Translations under genes and position numbers: made by a program
The notes under the pieces: model-generated
Database searches by the model: none
Told to the model about the DNA's origin: nothing
What the model saw: only the letters and a program-made list of their open reading frames with translations
Assembly: GCA_903857665.1 (NCBI GenBank)
Contig: CAIOFV010000061.1
Span: 1-64,000, forward strand
Origin: an uncultured Myxococcales bacterium
Lineage (GTDB): Bacteria; Myxococcota_A; UBA9042; DTJE01
Reading direction: 5' to 3'
Length of the DNA stretch: 64,000 bases
Part shown: positions 26,122 to 33,468 of the stretch, piece after piece
Numbering within the stretch: position 1 is the stretch's first letter
Layout: every line of letters starts with the position of its first letter

Positions 26122-28029
26122 CTACTCCTCGAGCGTGCTGATGTCGCCGTCGGGGAGGCCCTGGGCCCGGGCCTTCAGCAGCCGCCGCATGATCTTGCCG
26201 GACCGCGTCTTCGGCAGGGCGTTGACGAACTCGATGCGCTCGGGGCGCGCGATCGGTCCCATCTCGCGGGACACGTGGGCGCCCAGTTCCTCGTTCAGCG
26301 CGGGCGACGCGGTGAACCCCGCCCGCAGGATCACGTAGGCCCAGATCGCGCTGCCCTTGATCTCGTGCGGCACCCCGATGGCCGCGGCCTCGGACACCGC
26401 CGCGTGGCTGACCAGCGCGGACTCGATTTCCGCGGTGCCCAGCCGGTAGCCCGACACCTTGATGACGTCGTCCATGCGCCCGATGATCCAGAAGTAGCCG
26501 TCCTCGTCGATGCGGGCCGAATCGCCCGTCAGGTACTTGCCCGGGAAGGTCGACCAGTACTGCGACACGTAGCGGTCCGGGTCCTTCCAGATGGTGCGCA
26601 TCATCGCGGGCCAGGGCGACGTCAGCACCAGGCGCCCCTCCTCGCCGGGCGCCACCGGTTTCCCCGCATCGTCCAGCACCTCGGCCGTGATGCCCGGGAA
26701 GGGGCGCGTGCCCGAGCCCGGCTTCAGCGGGAACGACGGCACCGGCGCGATCATGAACATGCCCGTTTCGGTCTGCCACCAGGTGTCCATGATGGGGCAG
26801 CGTCCCTTGCCGATGACCCGGTGGTACCAGTTCCAGGCCTCCGGGTTGATGGGCTCGCCGACCGACCCCAGCAGGCGCAGCGATGACAAATCGTGGCGGT
26901 TGGGCCACGCCTCGCCGAACCGCATCAGCCCGCGGATGGCCGTGGGCGCCGTGTACAGGATCGACACGCCGTGCTTTTCGACGATCCGCCACCAGCGGTC
27001 CGGGTACGGGAACGTCGGCGCGCCCTCGTACATCACCGACGTCGCGCCCAGGATCAGCGGCGCGTACACGATGTACGAATGCCCCGTGATCCAGCCCGGG
27101 TCGGCCGCGCACCACCACCGGTCCTCGGGGCGCAGGTCGAAGGTCATGCGCATCGTGGTGGCCACGCCCACCTGGTAGCCGCCGTGTGTGTGCACGATGG
27201 CCTTGGGCTTCCCGGTGGTGCCCGACGTGTACAGCATGAACAGAGGGTCCTCGGCGTCCATCACCTCGGTCGGGCACGGCTCGCCGTTGCCGCGCGTCGC
27301 CAGCGGCATGTTCATCAGGTCGTCGTACCAGTAGTCCCGGCCGACCTCCATGTTGACGGGTTCCTTGGTGCGCCGCACGACGATGACGTGCTCGACGATG
27401 CCGGCGCGCTGGAGGGCCTCGTCGGCGATCTGCTTCAGGGGCACCAGCTTGCCGCGCTGGTAGCCGCCGTCGGCCGTGATCAACACCCTCGACTCCGAGT
27501 CCTCGATGCGCCCGTGCAGCGACTCCACCGAAAACCCGCCGTACACGACCGAGTGCACCGCGCCGATCTTGGCGCACGCCAGCATCGCGATGGGCAGCTC
27601 CAGGATGCGCGGCAGGTAGATCGTGACCCGATCGCCCTTCTTGACGCCCATGCTCTTCAGCACGTTGCCGAACCGGCAGACCTCCCGGGCCAGCCCGAAG
27701 TACGACAGGGTACGAACCTCGCCGGTCTCGCTCTCCCAGATGTACGCCAGCTTGTTCTGGGTCGCCGTGCCGATGTGGCGGTCGATGGCGTTCTGGATGA
27801 TGTTGGTCTTCGCCCCGGTGAACCACTTGTAGAAGGGCGGGTGCGAGTCGTCGAGCACCTTGTCCCACTTCCGGTACCACTTCAGCGTCCGGGCCTGCTC
27901 CTCCCAGAACGCCTGCGGATCGGCCTGGGCCGTGGCCCGCAAAGCGTCGTAATCCTTGACGGTGGCCTTGCGCACGACGTCGCGGGGCGGGGTCCACAAC
28001 TTCGGGGCCGAGGTGTCGTCCACGCTCAT
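26122..28029 (-). CDS. acs: Acetyl-CoA synthetase (AMP-forming)
   Basis: A 635-residue ligase that activates acetate to acetyl-CoA through acetyl-AMP. The length matches the family. The P-loop-like adenylation motif is MLYTSGTTGKPKAIVHTHGG, the ATP-binding region includes MDTWWQTETG, and the C-terminal PKTRSGKIMRR contains the Lys expected to be reversibly acetylated. ATG 28029 has GGAGG seven bases upstream. It is divergent from the acyltransferase gene. Together with that gene it points to acetate assimilation and lipid metabolism, but no functional coupling is proven. Confidence 0.93.
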   Translation of the reverse strand: MSVDDTSAPKLWTPPRDVVRKATVKDYDALRATAQADPQAFWEEQARTLKWYRKWDKVLDDSHPPFYKWFTGAKTNIIQNAIDRHIGTATQNKLAYIWESETGEVRTLSYFGLAREVCRFGNVLKSMGVKKGDRVTIYLPRILELPIAMLACAKIGAVHSVVYGGFSVESLHGRIEDSESRVLITADGGYQRGKLVPLKQIADEALQRAGIVEHVIVVRRTKEPVNMEVGRDYWYDDLMNMPLATRGNGEPCPTEVMDAEDPLFMLYTSGTTGKPKAIVHTHGGYQVGVATTMRMTFDLRPEDRWWCAADPGWITGHSYIVYAPLILGATSVMYEGAPTFPYPDRWWRIVEKHGVSILYTAPTAIRGLMRFGEAWPNRHDLSSLRLLGSVGEPINPEAWNWYHRVIGKGRCPIMDTWWQTETGMFMIAPVPSFPLKPGSGTRPFPGITAEVLDDAGKPVAPGEEGRLVLTSPWPAMMRTIWKDPDRYVSQYWSTFPGKYLTGDSARIDEDGYFWIIGRMDDVIKVSGYRLGTAEIESALVSHAAVSEAAAIGVPHEIKGSAIWAYVILRAGFTASPALNEELGAHVSREMGPIARPERIEFVNALPKTRSGKIMRRLLKARAQGLPDGDISTLEE

Positions 28030-28173
28030 GGGGTTTCCTCCTTCCAGGTGTGCTCCTGGATGATGGATCCCGGGACCCCGCCTTGTCGCGCCGACACGGA
28101 AACCGACCTGTCCCGGAGCGGGTCGGGATGTGCGGAAGAGGCCCCCGCCGGCGCGCTGTTCGGCCCTCATGGT

Positions 28174-28202
28174 TTCGCCTTTTCGGGACCCGCTGCTATG
28201 CT
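28174..28202 (+). promoter_or_regulatory. Promoter candidate for the acyltransferase gene
   Basis: TTCGCC (28174-28179) and TATGCT (28197-28202) have a 17-bp spacer, 23 bp before the start codon. Confidence 0.35.
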
Positions 28203-28225
28203 GGAATCCTGGCGAGGAACATCGG

Positions 28226-29038
28226 ATGAAGACCTGGCAGGACATCGATTCCCTGGACAACCGCAACGAGGCGTTCATGGTGGCGCTGGCGAACCTGATA
28301 CACGCCTTCGCCTTCCCCTACTTCCGGGCGGAGGTTCGGGGCCTCGACCGGATCCCGCACGGCAGGGCCCTGTACGTGGGCAACCACAGCGGCGGATTCA
28401 TCACCGCGGATTCGTTCCTGTTCGGGTCGGCGCTGATCCGGGAGCGCGGCGTCCAGGAAATGCCGTACGGGCTGGGTCACGAGTTGATCGTCAGCCTTCC
28501 GGGCCTGAACCCGTTCCTGACGATGCTGGGCGCCGTGCGGGCGAGCGCCGAAAACGGGCGGCGAATCTTCGAGTCGGGCCACAAGGTGCTGGTGTATCCC
28601 GGCGGCGATGTCGAGGTGATGCGGCCCTGGCGCGACCGCAACCGGATCGTCTTCGAGGGTCGCACCGGGTACATCCGCCTGGCGCTGCGCAACGACGCGC
28701 CGATCCTCCCGTTCGTGGCGGCCGGTGCCCACGGCACGTTCCTGGTCATCGACGACTGCCGGGGGTTCGCGCGCCTGATCCGGGCCGATCGCCTGGTACG
28801 GTCCCACGTGTGGCCGCTGACCCTCAGCTTCCCCTGGGGGCTCACCTTCGGCCCCCCGCCGCTGTTCATCCCCTTCCCCTCGAAGATCCTGATCGAGGTG
28901 CTGGCCCCCGTGCGCTTCGACCGGAGCGGCGAGGAGGCGGCTGCGGACGGCGCCTACGTCCGCCGGTGCGCCGATCGCGTGGAAGGCCTGATGCAGGACG
29001 CGTTGACGCGGCTGGCGGCGGAGCGGGAGGGGAGGTAG
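28226..29038 (+). CDS. Lysophospholipid/glycerolipid acyltransferase
   Basis: A 270-residue acyltransferase of the LPLAT superfamily, nearest to the MGAT/Tmem68-like branch. Catalytic His lies in VGNHSGGFITAD; further conserved blocks are VYPGGDVEVMRPWRDRN and FEGRTGYIRLALRNDAPI, and FGPPPLFIPFP. It would transfer an acyl chain to a glycerolipid or related alcohol at the membrane. GAGGA lies seven bases before ATG 28226. The last 34 bp of coding sequence before the terminal codons (28994-29027) recur exactly at 31698-31731, 2.7 kb downstream. Confidence 0.85.
   Translation: MKTWQDIDSLDNRNEAFMVALANLIHAFAFPYFRAEVRGLDRIPHGRALYVGNHSGGFITADSFLFGSALIRERGVQEMPYGLGHELIVSLPGLNPFLTMLGAVRASAENGRRIFESGHKVLVYPGGDVEVMRPWRDRNRIVFEGRTGYIRLALRNDAPILPFVAAGAHGTFLVIDDCRGFARLIRADRLVRSHVWPLTLSFPWGLTFGPPPLFIPFPSKILIEVLAPVRFDRSGEEAAADGAYVRRCADRVEGLMQDALTRLAAEREGR
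28994..29027 (+). repeat. 34-bp direct repeat, copy 1 (acyltransferase 3' end)
   Basis: An identical 34-bp sequence is found at 31698-31731. This copy is inside the acyltransferase gene and encodes QDALTRLAAER. Confidence 0.9.
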
Positions 29039-29047
29039 GCCCGGCTG

Positions 29048-29074
29048 GTTACGTGGGTGATTCTTCCTGCACGC
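29048..29074 (+). repeat. 27-bp interspersed repeat, copy 1
   Basis: This element has the core GGTGATTCTTCCTGC (29056-29070). It differs at 5 of 27 positions from each of the copies at 29940-29966 and 31672-31698, all in the same orientation. It can fold imperfectly with sequence just downstream. Confidence 0.75.
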
Positions 29075-29100
29075 CTGACGTGAAAGGGGCCGATCGCCAG

Positions 29101-29322
29101 TCAGGCGAGTGTCCTGGTGGATTTGCGTGTGCATGGCCTCGTGGCCGTTCCCTTTTTGGTTCGGGGCCCTGCCGGCTTCGGGGCGGGGATCGGGGGCGCC
29201 TTGCCAGCGCCCTGGTAGAACTCCACGAGTTCCTGGGCCGACAGATTGGCCGTCTCGCGGGCCAACTGGTCACGGATCCCTCGAACCATCTCAACCGCTT
29301 GGATCGGCTGGGTCCTCGCCAT
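29101..29322 (-). CDS. Small partner of the PIN toxin (putative antitoxin)
   Basis: A 73-residue basic protein. The N-terminal half (AVEMVRGIRDQLARETANLS, then QELVEFYQ) resembles small proteins that sit next to PIN-domain genes and are presumed antitoxins; the C-terminal half is Pro/Lys/Arg-rich and low complexity. ATG 29322 has GAGGT about nine bases upstream. The gene overlaps the 3' end of the PIN gene by 32 bp, so it is translated after the toxin, the reverse of the usual antitoxin-first order. No DNA-binding fold is evident. Confidence 0.6.
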   Translation of the reverse strand: MARTQPIQAVEMVRGIRDQLARETANLSAQELVEFYQGAGKAPPIPAPKPAGPRTKKGTATRPCTRKSTRTLA

Positions 29323-29773
29323 GGGTTGTTACCTCACGAGGCGAGTATATCGCAATCGGCTTGTATCCCGTCTCCAGGTGAACTGCGTTGAACAGCCGGA
29401 TCCGATCCAGTCGCACGATATGCTTGAAGTTCCAACTGACCAGGACATCGACTTCGGCGATCGTGGCCAGCGCGATGTGCAACATGTCATTCCTCCAGCG
29501 CGGCCCCAGGATGCCTCGGGCTTCGTAGGCGCGGACCAGTTCGTCGGCCTCGGGGGTGATCGTGATGGCTTCGCCCAGGGGTTCCAACTCGGCCAGAAGG
29601 TCTCGGACAAGTTCCGGTGCTCGTCGGACTTCGGCAGCCGTGACGTCGGAGAAAACCGGCTTGAAACGGGCCTGGCGGAAATCTTCGACCAGTCCCCTGG
29701 ACCATCGCGCAAACACCTCGTCGAAGCATCCGCCCAGGACCGACGTGTCCACGTAGATTCGAAGCGTCTTCAT
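29291..29773 (-). CDS. PIN-domain (VapC-like) toxin
   Basis: A 160-residue PIN-domain ribonuclease candidate. The acidic active-site residues are visible: Asp in IYVDTSVLGG, Glu in TAAEVRRAPE and Asp in RNDMLHIALA. The C-terminal VSWNFKHI motif is typical of this VapC subfamily. Such toxins cleave structured RNAs unless bound by a partner. AGGAGG lies 12 bases upstream of ATG 29773, a long spacing. The gene and its small partner are bracketed by the 27-bp repeats at 29048 and 29940, and local GC is lower than in neighbouring genes (about 55% near 29341-29400), consistent with an acquired module. Confidence 0.8.
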   Translation of the reverse strand: MKTLRIYVDTSVLGGCFDEVFARWSRGLVEDFRQARFKPVFSDVTAAEVRRAPELVRDLLAELEPLGEAITITPEADELVRAYEARGILGPRWRNDMLHIALATIAEVDVLVSWNFKHIVRLDRIRLFNAVHLETGYKPIAIYSPREVTTHGEDPADPSG

Positions 29774-29939
29774 GGTTGGAACAAGCCTCCTCCGAAGATG
29801 GCCGTTCTGGCCGGCCGAGCGTCCGGATCGATCGGAGGAAGGCTGGAAGTGTTTCCGTCAGACGGCGACCGGAGGGCCGACGGGTATCGACATCCATCAA
29901 ATGATCCGCGAAGTCTCATGATACATCGCCCTCCGGTGG

Positions 29940-29966
29940 GTTCCATTGGTGATTCTTCCTGCGCAC
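29940..29966 (+). repeat. 27-bp interspersed repeat, copy 2
   Basis: It shares the exact 15-bp core GGTGATTCTTCCTGC (29948-29962) with copy 1 at 29056-29070. The two copies bracket the PIN module. Confidence 0.75.
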
Positions 29967-29967
29967 C

Positions 29968-29996
29968 TTGAGCCTGCCCGACGGGGACGGTATTCT
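29968..29996 (+). promoter_or_regulatory. Promoter candidate for the small antitoxin-like gene
   Basis: TTGAGC (29968-29973) and TATTCT (29991-29996) have a 17-bp spacer. The leader to GTG 30014 would be very short. It begins immediately after repeat copy 2. Confidence 0.42.
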
Positions 29997-30013
29997 CGGG
30001 TGGGAGGCAAATC

Positions 30014-30229
30014 GTGGACCCGAAACCGCGCCCGAACCTGGATCTCCAGGTCGCGATCCTCCGAGGCCTCAGCCCCGAGCAGCGGCTGGCCAAGGCGTTC
30101 GAACTCGAGGAACTGGTTCGCGAGGCGCACCGGGCGGGCCTGCACCACCGGAACCCGGCCATGACCGACGACGAGGTGCGCCGATTGGCTGCCATGGAGG
30201 TTCTGCAGTGGGCCAGAAGGAACTCCTGA
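30014..30229 (+). CDS. Small partner protein of a nucleotidyltransferase-type TA module
   Basis: A 71-residue protein. The pattern DLQVAILRGLSPEQRLAKAF, then ELEELVREAHRAGL is typical of short helical proteins encoded just upstream of DUF6036/MNT-like nucleotidyltransferases and presumed to be their antitoxins; this is from memory of such gene pairs. GTG 30014 has GGAGG six bases upstream. The following gene is only a remnant of the expected nucleotidyltransferase, so this partner may be orphaned. Confidence 0.55.
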   Translation: MDPKPRPNLDLQVAILRGLSPEQRLAKAFELEELVREAHRAGLHHRNPAMTDDEVRRLAAMEVLQWARRNS

Positions 30230-30327
30230 TCCAGGTGGTCCAGCGTCCCAGGCTGGACATCCCCTACCTCCGCGAATGGGCAGCGCGGCTCGGGGTGGAG
30301 GCCGACCTCGACGCGTTGGACTCCTGA
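30208..30327 (+). pseudogene. C-terminal remnant of a nucleotidyltransferase
   Basis: This 39-residue frame from GTG 30208 overlaps the preceding gene by 22 bp. It reads QKELLIQVVQRPRLDIPYLR followed by EWAARLGVEADLDALD. That resembles only the extreme C-terminus (the D-x-x-Y-L-x-x-W-A-x-x-L-G segment) of DUF6036/MNT-like nucleotidyltransferases. The catalytic GS-x10-D-x-D region is absent, so most of the gene has been lost. Confidence 0.5.
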
Positions 30328-30390
30328 CGGGTTCCGCCGAACGCCCGGCTGGAATGCCGGGGGTCGGGGGGATTCGGGAAGGGGTTGCCT

Positions 30391-31110
30391 TTACACGGCG
30401 GGATGCACCGGGGACGCGGAGGACGCGGGGGGCGTGACCGGGGTCACAGGCGCGGCCGGGACGGCGGCGGGCACCGCGATGCCCGTCATCGCGGCGTGCC
30501 CCAGGTCCGGGAACACCGCGCGGGCGGCCCCGGTGTCGCCCAGGCGGCCGGTCGCGAAGCCGAAGGCCGCGCGGTACTGGGACAGGAAGGCCGCGCGGGC
30601 GGCGTCCAGCGACTGCACCGCCACGTGGCGGGCCAGCCGGGCCGACGCGAAGGCGGACTCGGACTGCTCCCACGCGACGAGGGCCTCCTGGAGCGCCTGG
30701 GTTCGCGCCGCCAGTTCCGGCGTCCCCGCCATGGCCTCGACCAGCGCCTTCATCCGCAGCATCTTCGCGGGCTGGCGGCCTTGCTGGTAGGCGGAAACCC
30801 CGTCGGGGAACAGAGTGCGGTGCGCGACGGTGTCCCGGCTGCCTTCGCCGTTCATGCGGACCTCCAGCTCGGCGACCCGGAGCGCCGCGAGCGCCTTTGC
30901 GGCGCCCTGGTCCCGGATGTCGCGGCGCAGCCAGGCCTCCCTCCGGGCCACATCGGCCCCGTCGCCGGCCTGCTGCAACCGGTCCGCCGCCGCCCGGACC
31001 TGGGGTCCGAGGTCCTTCAGACGCTCGTCGGCCTCCAGGCGCTGGGCCAGCACGTACCCCGCCTTGACCAGGATCGGAACCGGATCCGAACGCTTGGGGA
31101 TGGTACTCAT
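30391..31110 (-). CDS. Helical protein of unknown function
   Basis: A 239-residue protein not recognised. It is almost entirely charged and Ala-rich helix with coiled-coil character (ADERLKDLGPQVRAAADRLQ and TQALQEALVAWEQSESAFAS). It has no signal peptide, membrane segment or catalytic motif, and ends in a Pro/Val/Thr-rich low-complexity tail. ATG 31110 has GGAGG five bases upstream. It lies inside the repeat-bounded accessory stretch and has its own AT-rich upstream region (31190-31240) containing an inverted repeat. Confidence 0.65.
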   Translation of the reverse strand: MSTIPKRSDPVPILVKAGYVLAQRLEADERLKDLGPQVRAAADRLQQAGDGADVARREAWLRRDIRDQGAAKALAALRVAELEVRMNGEGSRDTVAHRTLFPDGVSAYQQGRQPAKMLRMKALVEAMAGTPELAARTQALQEALVAWEQSESAFASARLARHVAVQSLDAARAAFLSQYRAAFGFATGRLGDTGAARAVFPDLGHAAMTGIAVPAAVPAAPVTPVTPPASSASPVHPAV

Positions 31111-31219
31111 GATGCCCTCCATCGAGTGACCTGCCCGCCCCACCGTGGGGAAGGCTTCTGCCAGCAACAGACGGAGGGGGGACGAAAAGGATCTCGGGGG
31201 GTGAAGAAATATTTTTCCC

Positions 31220-31233
31220 TGGAACGTTTTCCA
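31220..31233. repeat. Inverted repeat TGGAA-CGTT-TTCCA
   Basis: Perfect 5-bp arms with a 4-bp centre, in the locally AT-rich region about 110 bp upstream of the gene starting at 31110. A possible operator; chance occurrence cannot be excluded. Confidence 0.3.
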
Positions 31234-31671
31234 TTGGTTCGACCGCACCGTTGCGGACGCGCCGATCCATCGGATCCGCGACCCGCCGGGTGTCGCGTAC
31301 GGGCAGGTCCCTCGGGATCGCGATGCGTGGAAAGGTGCGGAGGGCCGGCCTCTTCGGGAGGACGTTCGCCGCAACGCCGGGGGCGGCGCGATCCCGCCCC
31401 GTCGCGACCGTCAGAAGCCTCCGGACGCCGTGCCCCGGCGGGAGGACGTGCCCCGAAACTCCGCGCACCGGCGTTTCCGGACGATTCCGAACACGTCTCA
31501 GCCCCATCCAACCTCGGAGCGCTCCGGTGGGGTGCTCCACTGCACGCCGCGGGCATGGAACCCGCTTCTTCCGAACCCGAACGGCCCGGCCCCGCATGGC
31601 CAATCCCCGTTTCGCCACCGGCCGACGGGCGACCCCCGCACCCTTCACCTTGAACCCCCGCCCTCCGCTGC

Positions 31672-31698
31672 GTTTCGTGGTTGATTCTTTCTACACAC
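31672..31698 (+). repeat. 27-bp interspersed repeat, copy 3 (diverged)
   Basis: It matches copy 1 at 22 of 27 positions and is in the same orientation. It abuts the second copy of the 34-bp repeat. Confidence 0.65.
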
Positions 31699-31731
31699 AG
31701 GACGCGTTGACGCGGCTGGCGGCGGAGCGGG
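31698..31731 (+). repeat. 34-bp direct repeat, copy 2
   Basis: Identical to 28994-29027 in the acyltransferase gene. Here it is not part of a gene, although the same reading frame (QDALTRLAAER) stays open to a stop at 31745. Confidence 0.9.
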
Positions 31732-31757
31732 CGGCGGGCGGGTAGCGGGGGCCTGGG

Positions 31758-32132
31758 TCAGTGTCCGGCCAGCCAGGCGGTCGCCTTCGCGAGGGTGTCG
31801 AACACCTGCACCGCGTAGCCCCGGTTCCGGCAGGTGGTTTCCCAGAAACGGATCTCGTCGGCGGCGGCGTTCAACTGAGGGAGGACGATGGCTTCGCACG
31901 TACCCCGGTCCAGCCCGGTAGCCTCCAGCAATTTCGCCATGTTGTACAAATCGACGATCGAGGGGCCGCCCGCAAGCCCGCTGCAGTCCGTCAGGTACTT
32001 CCGGGTGCCGTTCTGTCGCGCCATCGAGGTGGCCGACATCACCGCCGCCTGGAACTCGTCGGGCGAAATGGCGCCGGTGTAGACGGACAGCACCACATCC
32101 TGATCGCGGACGTAGGACGTTTCCCAGCCCAT
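31758..32132 (-). CDS. SpoIIAA/STAS-like small protein
   Basis: A 124-residue cytoplasmic protein resembling the SpoIIAA-like (STAS-fold) family: strand-helix alternation with VRDQDVVLSVYTGAISPDEF near the start, KYLTDCSGL in the middle and a C-terminal TLAKATAWL helix. Members are thought to act as regulatory or membrane-associated modules; no specific role can be given. ATG 32132 has GAGGG six bases upstream; a GTG at 32168 would add 12 residues. It follows the larger surface protein gene on the same strand by 57 bp. Confidence 0.6.
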   Translation of the reverse strand: MGWETSYVRDQDVVLSVYTGAISPDEFQAAVMSATSMARQNGTRKYLTDCSGLAGGPSIVDLYNMAKLLEATGLDRGTCEAIVLPQLNAAADEIRFWETTCRNRGYAVQVFDTLAKATAWLAGH

Positions 32133-32189
32133 GGGATGCCCTCGTTTATCGGTAAAGAAGAATGCCACTTTCGGCGGAGGAAGTGGCAG

Positions 32190-33347
32190 TCACAGGCGCG
32201 AAACGATCCCGGACTCCCGACCCTTCGAATCGCGGGTTCGCCGGGACTGGAGGAAGGCCAGCACACACCCGGCGACTGCGAGGGTCACCCACTGCGACGG
32301 ACCCGGAGGTCCCGCGTCGCAACCGGACGACGTCTGCGACGATAGTTCGGGCACAGCATCGGGCACGTCGGCAGGCGTCGAATCCAGGACGTCCGCCTCG
32401 GGCGACGCGGGTGAATCCGCAGCCAATGCATCCGGCAAGGACGCATCGGGGACGGCGCCTTCCGGGACGTCCGACTGCTCCGGCGCCGCGTCGCCCGGGG
32501 CGTCGGGACAGCCCATTGTCACCGTGAACGTCGCGGGCGGGATCTGGGCTGCGGCGCCGTACACCAGGTACCGGACTTCGACCTGGTGCTCGCCGGGCGT
32601 CAGGCCCGCGTCGTCGCCCGGAACCCGCTCGCCGCACCGGGAAAACAGCACGGTCGGGCGATGGACCCCCGGGATGGCCGAGGCCACGTCCAGCGGCTGA
32701 TCACCCTGGGAATCCGGCAGCCCCGGAAGCGTCAGCGCCCAGTGCTCGCCGTCCACCAGCGTCTCGACGCGGCTGACCGTCGCCCACGAGATCTGGCCCG
32801 AATCACCGACCGAAAACCGGAACACGTCGGCCTGGACCTCGGTGGTGCAGGACCCGCTGGACGTCGAGACCCGGAGGGGTTCCACCTGGTGCGAGCCCGG
32901 GTAGATCGTGGGGGCTTCCGTCGGCAGCGGGTAGTCGTTCAGCGCCTGGAAATAGCGGGCCAGCCGCAGGGGGGGATCCAGGTACTGATACGACGGGCAG
33001 TACTCGGGATAGCGCAGGTAGTACCAGGTGCCCTTGGCCAGCGGCGCGTCCAGCACCAGGGCCTTCAGGCCATCGACATCCACCAGGTGGAACGGCACCG
33101 CGGTCCCGCCCTGCGACTCGATGCCGAACTGGTCCGCCGCGAAGGACGGTTCCCCCGGGACGGACCAGAGCCTGGGCATCACCAGGAAGGCGGGAACGTC
33201 GGTCGAAACCCAACTCGCGTCCGGCGGGGACAACGTCGTCGGCTGGCACTGATACGGGGAACACGCCCGGGCCTCGCTCGACGCAAGCCCGGATGCGAAC
33301 ATCGTGAAGCACACCGCCCCGAGCGTCAGCGACCGTGACGCGGCCAT
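32190..33347 (-). CDS. Exported protein with C-terminal MYXO-CTERM-like anchor
   Basis: A 385-residue secreted protein of unknown function. A signal peptide (cleavage near SSEARA) leads into a Cys-containing start (CSPYQC) and two beta-rich domains to about residue 285. An Asp/Pro/Ala tether (about 288-340) precedes a C-terminal SSGCDAG, a hydrophobic helix (VTLAVAGCVLAFL) and a basic SRRTRD segment. This Cys + helix + Arg layout resembles the MYXO-CTERM sorting signal, implying surface anchoring. ATG 33347 has only a G-rich upstream sequence. It is divergent from the lipoprotein gene at 33469. Confidence 0.7.
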   Translation of the reverse strand: MAASRSLTLGAVCFTMFASGLASSEARACSPYQCQPTTLSPPDASWVSTDVPAFLVMPRLWSVPGEPSFAADQFGIESQGGTAVPFHLVDVDGLKALVLDAPLAKGTWYYLRYPEYCPSYQYLDPPLRLARYFQALNDYPLPTEAPTIYPGSHQVEPLRVSTSSGSCTTEVQADVFRFSVGDSGQISWATVSRVETLVDGEHWALTLPGLPDSQGDQPLDVASAIPGVHRPTVLFSRCGERVPGDDAGLTPGEHQVEVRYLVYGAAAQIPPATFTVTMGCPDAPGDAAPEQSDVPEGAVPDASLPDALAADSPASPEADVLDSTPADVPDAVPELSSQTSSGCDAGPPGPSQWVTLAVAGCVLAFLQSRRTRDSKGRESGIVSRL

Positions 33348-33468
33348 CGTCCATCCCCCGAAACCGTGTCCACAGCATACGGATTCCCGGGGGGCGAATC
33401 CAGGCGGAAGGGGGCCTCGGAATCGGCTATCATGCGTGCCGGAGGCCCGTGAACGGAGGACGGAACCC

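Larger units (their letters stand above)
31111..31757. other. Long region with repeats but no convincing gene
   Basis: Open frames here lack ribosome-binding sites and family resemblance. The region holds an AT-rich patch and an inverted repeat (31220-31233) upstream of the helical protein gene, a third 27-bp repeat copy (31672-31698) and a duplicated acyltransferase 3' end (31698-31731). It looks like decayed or rearranged DNA. Confidence 0.55.

Noticed and set aside
29048-29090. Integron attC-like site at the 27-bp repeat
   Set aside because: Copy 1 starts with GTT and folds imperfectly with downstream sequence, and a toxin module lies between two copies as in cassette arrays. But the GTTRRRY core is not met, the fold is not conserved in copies 2 and 3, and no integrase gene is present.
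31251-31745. Plus-strand reading frame ending in an acyltransferase-like tail
   Set aside because: Only the last residues match, because of the 34-bp duplication; the rest has non-coding character and no ribosome-binding site.
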